Positions 5,029 through 6,293 of a stretch of 6,293 nucleotides of DNA are shown piece by piece. The position numbers were made by a program, and so were the translations under genes. Within the stretch, counting starts at the first letter, position 1, and each line of letters opens with the position of its first letter. The DNA is from Anaerohabitans sp036788095 (GTDB lineage Bacteria > Zhuqueibacterota > Zhuqueibacteria > Residuimicrobiales > Residuimicrobiaceae), in contig DAIQOA010000239.1 of NCBI GenBank assembly GCA_036788095.1, positions 1-6,293 on the forward strand. The letters run 5' to 3'. Under the pieces are notes generated by a model. That model searched no databases and was not told the DNA's origin. It saw nothing but the letters and a program-made list of their open reading frames with translations.

Positions 5029-6293
5029 TGCTTTATTCTCACTGCCACTTCGACAGAGGGCGCGCCGGGCATCGGGCCGCTGCCGGTGCGAGGGTCCACC
5101 GTTTCCATGACAATGCCGGAGGGCATGGGAAATTCATGGATCGGTTCATCGGCCAGCACGCGTTTCATGAACAGCGTCCAGATGGGCGCGGCCGCGCGAT
5201 CGCCGGTCAGGCCGGTCTTGTTGGTTGCACGCAGCGGCCGATTGTCGTCAAAGCCCACCCACACGGCGGTGACCAGCTCGGGCGTAAAGCCGACAAACCA
5301 GGCATCGTGGAAATCGCTGGAGGTGCCGGTCTTGCCGGCCGCCGGCCGGGCAAAGCCCATGCGCCGGACAGACGCAGCAGTACCGTGCTGAATGACGGCG
5401 GTCAGCATATCGATTAACAGATAACAGGTCTGGCTGTCGGCCACACACTGACTTTTCGGGATGGTCTCCTGCAACAGCTCATTGTCCGCGCTGCGGATTT
5501 CCTTGAGGTAATACAAGCGATGGCGCGTACCGAGATTGGCGATGGTAGCATAGGCGCCGGCCAAGTCAAAGGGGGAAACGTCGGCGGCGCCCAGCGCCAA
5601 GGACAGGTTTTCGGGCAGTTCACTCTGAATGCCCAAACGATAGGCGGCCTTGACCACCTCCGCAGGGGTGACCTGTTCTATGAGCTTGACCGTGATGACG
5701 TTGATGGATTGAGCGAGCGCCTGTTTGAGAATCATGGGCCCGCGGAAACGGTGGTCGAAATTATCCGGCGACCAGATTTTTCCGCCCACTGGAATGGCCA
5801 GTTCGTCATCGACATACACGTCGGTCGGCGAGACCTGGGGATTTTCCAGCGCGGTAAAATAGACAAACGGCTTGAACGCGGATCCGGGGTGCCGTTTCGC
5901 GGCCATGACGCGGGTCAACGGCGCCCGGCGAAAGTCCCGGCCACCGACCAGCGCTTTCACGGTTCCTTGATGGGGATCCAGACAAATCAGCGCCGCTTGC
6001 GGATAATCGCCCCTTTGATCCCAGCGCGCTTCCTGATACGGAGGCAGACCGAGCCATTCATCGACCTGGGCCAGTCCTTCAGCCACCGCCCGGCTGGCCT
6101 CATACTGGAAGCGACTGTTCAACGTCGTATAGATGCGCAGGCCGCCATAGTTGACGGCGTCGGCGCCGAATTTTTGCCGGGCGTCGTCCTTCACCAACTG
6201 GACCAAGTACTCGGCGTTTCCCTGCAGAGGATTGATTCTGGAGAAAACCAGCACCGCGCGCTGCGCCTCCTCCATGTGCTGACGGCGGATGTC
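5025..6293 (-). CDS. Class A penicillin-binding protein (PBP1A/MrcA family), C-terminal transpeptidase part, 5' end outside the window
   Basis: The frame is open to the right edge, so the ATG at 6275 is internal and 422 residues are visible. Class A PBPs polymerise glycan strands and cross-link peptidoglycan stems at the outer face of the inner membrane. The missing upstream part should hold the membrane anchor and the GT51 glycosyltransferase. Counting from the M at 6275, the linker motif GGLRIYTTLNSRFQ is at 44-57. The transpeptidase domain then shows SAFK with nucleophile S132 (codon 5882-5880), SIN at 190-192, and KTGTS with K315 (codon 5333-5331). GDRAAAPIWTLFM (358-370) is the usual end of the domain. 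All three penicillin-binding motifs are intact, so the enzyme should be active and beta-lactam sensitive. A short tail of about 45 residues follows. The stop overlaps the kinase start by four bases. Confidence 0.94.
   Translation of the reverse strand, partial: DIRRQHMEEAQRAVLVFSRINPLQGNAEYLVQLVKDDARQKFGADAVNYGGLRIYTTLNSRFQYEASRAVAEGLAQVDEWLGLPPYQEARWDQRGDYPQAALICLDPHQGTVKALVGGRDFRRAPLTRVMAAKRHPGSAFKPFVYFTALENPQVSPTDVYVDDELAIPVGGKIWSPDNFDHRFRGPMILKQALAQSINVITVKLIEQVTPAEVVKAAYRLGIQSELPENLSLALGAADVSPFDLAGAYATIANLGTRHRLYYLKEIRSADNELLQETIPKSQCVADSQTCYLLIDMLTAVIQHGTAASVRRMGFARPAAGKTGTSSDFHDAWFVGFTPELVTAVWVGFDDNRPLRATNKTGLTGDRAAAPIWTLFMKRVLADEPIHEFPMPSGIVMETVDPRTGSGPMPGAPSVEVAVRIKQ

Noticed and set aside
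5332..5350. GCCGGCC-rich palindromic stretch
   Set aside because: It encodes the PAAGKTG segment of the PBP active site; the symmetry is explained by Ala/Gly/Pro codons in GC-rich DNA.

Overview
The window is a chromosomal stretch from what looks like an uncultured, moderately GC-rich, Gram-negative-type bacterium. The evidence for this is a lipoprotein with a 3-keto-disaccharide hydrolase (DUF1080) fold next to a sodium:solute symporter, a class A penicillin-binding protein, and a 'CTCTGTGCCT...'-type intergenic repeat. From memory, this combination fits FCB-like candidate phyla (Calditrichota/KSB1 and relatives), but the sequence alone does not fix the phylum and this placement is weak.

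Layout. Positions 1-329 (+ strand) hold the last 26 codons of an unidentified gene and then a decayed two-gene cassette. The first member is a small conserved protein broken by a frameshift near 113-115. The second is a 30-codon remnant of what appears to be a nucleotidyltransferase-like gene that lost its middle. Positions 330-510 are non-coding, with a perfect 14-bp inverted repeat (389-402 / 442-455) and a compact hairpin (493-509) just after the stop of the minus-strand genes.

Positions 511-6293 are five genes, all on the minus strand. In transcription order they are: the C-terminal part of a PBP1A-family transpeptidase (runs off the right edge), a PfkB-family sugar kinase whose ATG overlaps the PBP stop, a 132-nt spacer, an SSS-family Na+/solute symporter, a lipoprotein with two DUF1080-like domains, and a TrmH/SpoU-family 2'-O-ribose RNA methyltransferase. 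Gaps in the last three are 27 and 21 nt, so they are very likely co-transcribed.

How they may work together. The symporter and the DUF1080 lipoprotein form a plausible uptake and cleavage pair for a (keto-)disaccharide or glycoside, and the PfkB kinase could phosphorylate a released sugar. The PBP and the RNA methyltransferase are housekeeping genes at either end with no obvious link to that task. No RNA gene, CRISPR array, insertion sequence or phage gene was seen. I found no convincing novel system; the more interesting points are the decayed cassette, the intergenic repeat and the odd PBP-kinase coupling.
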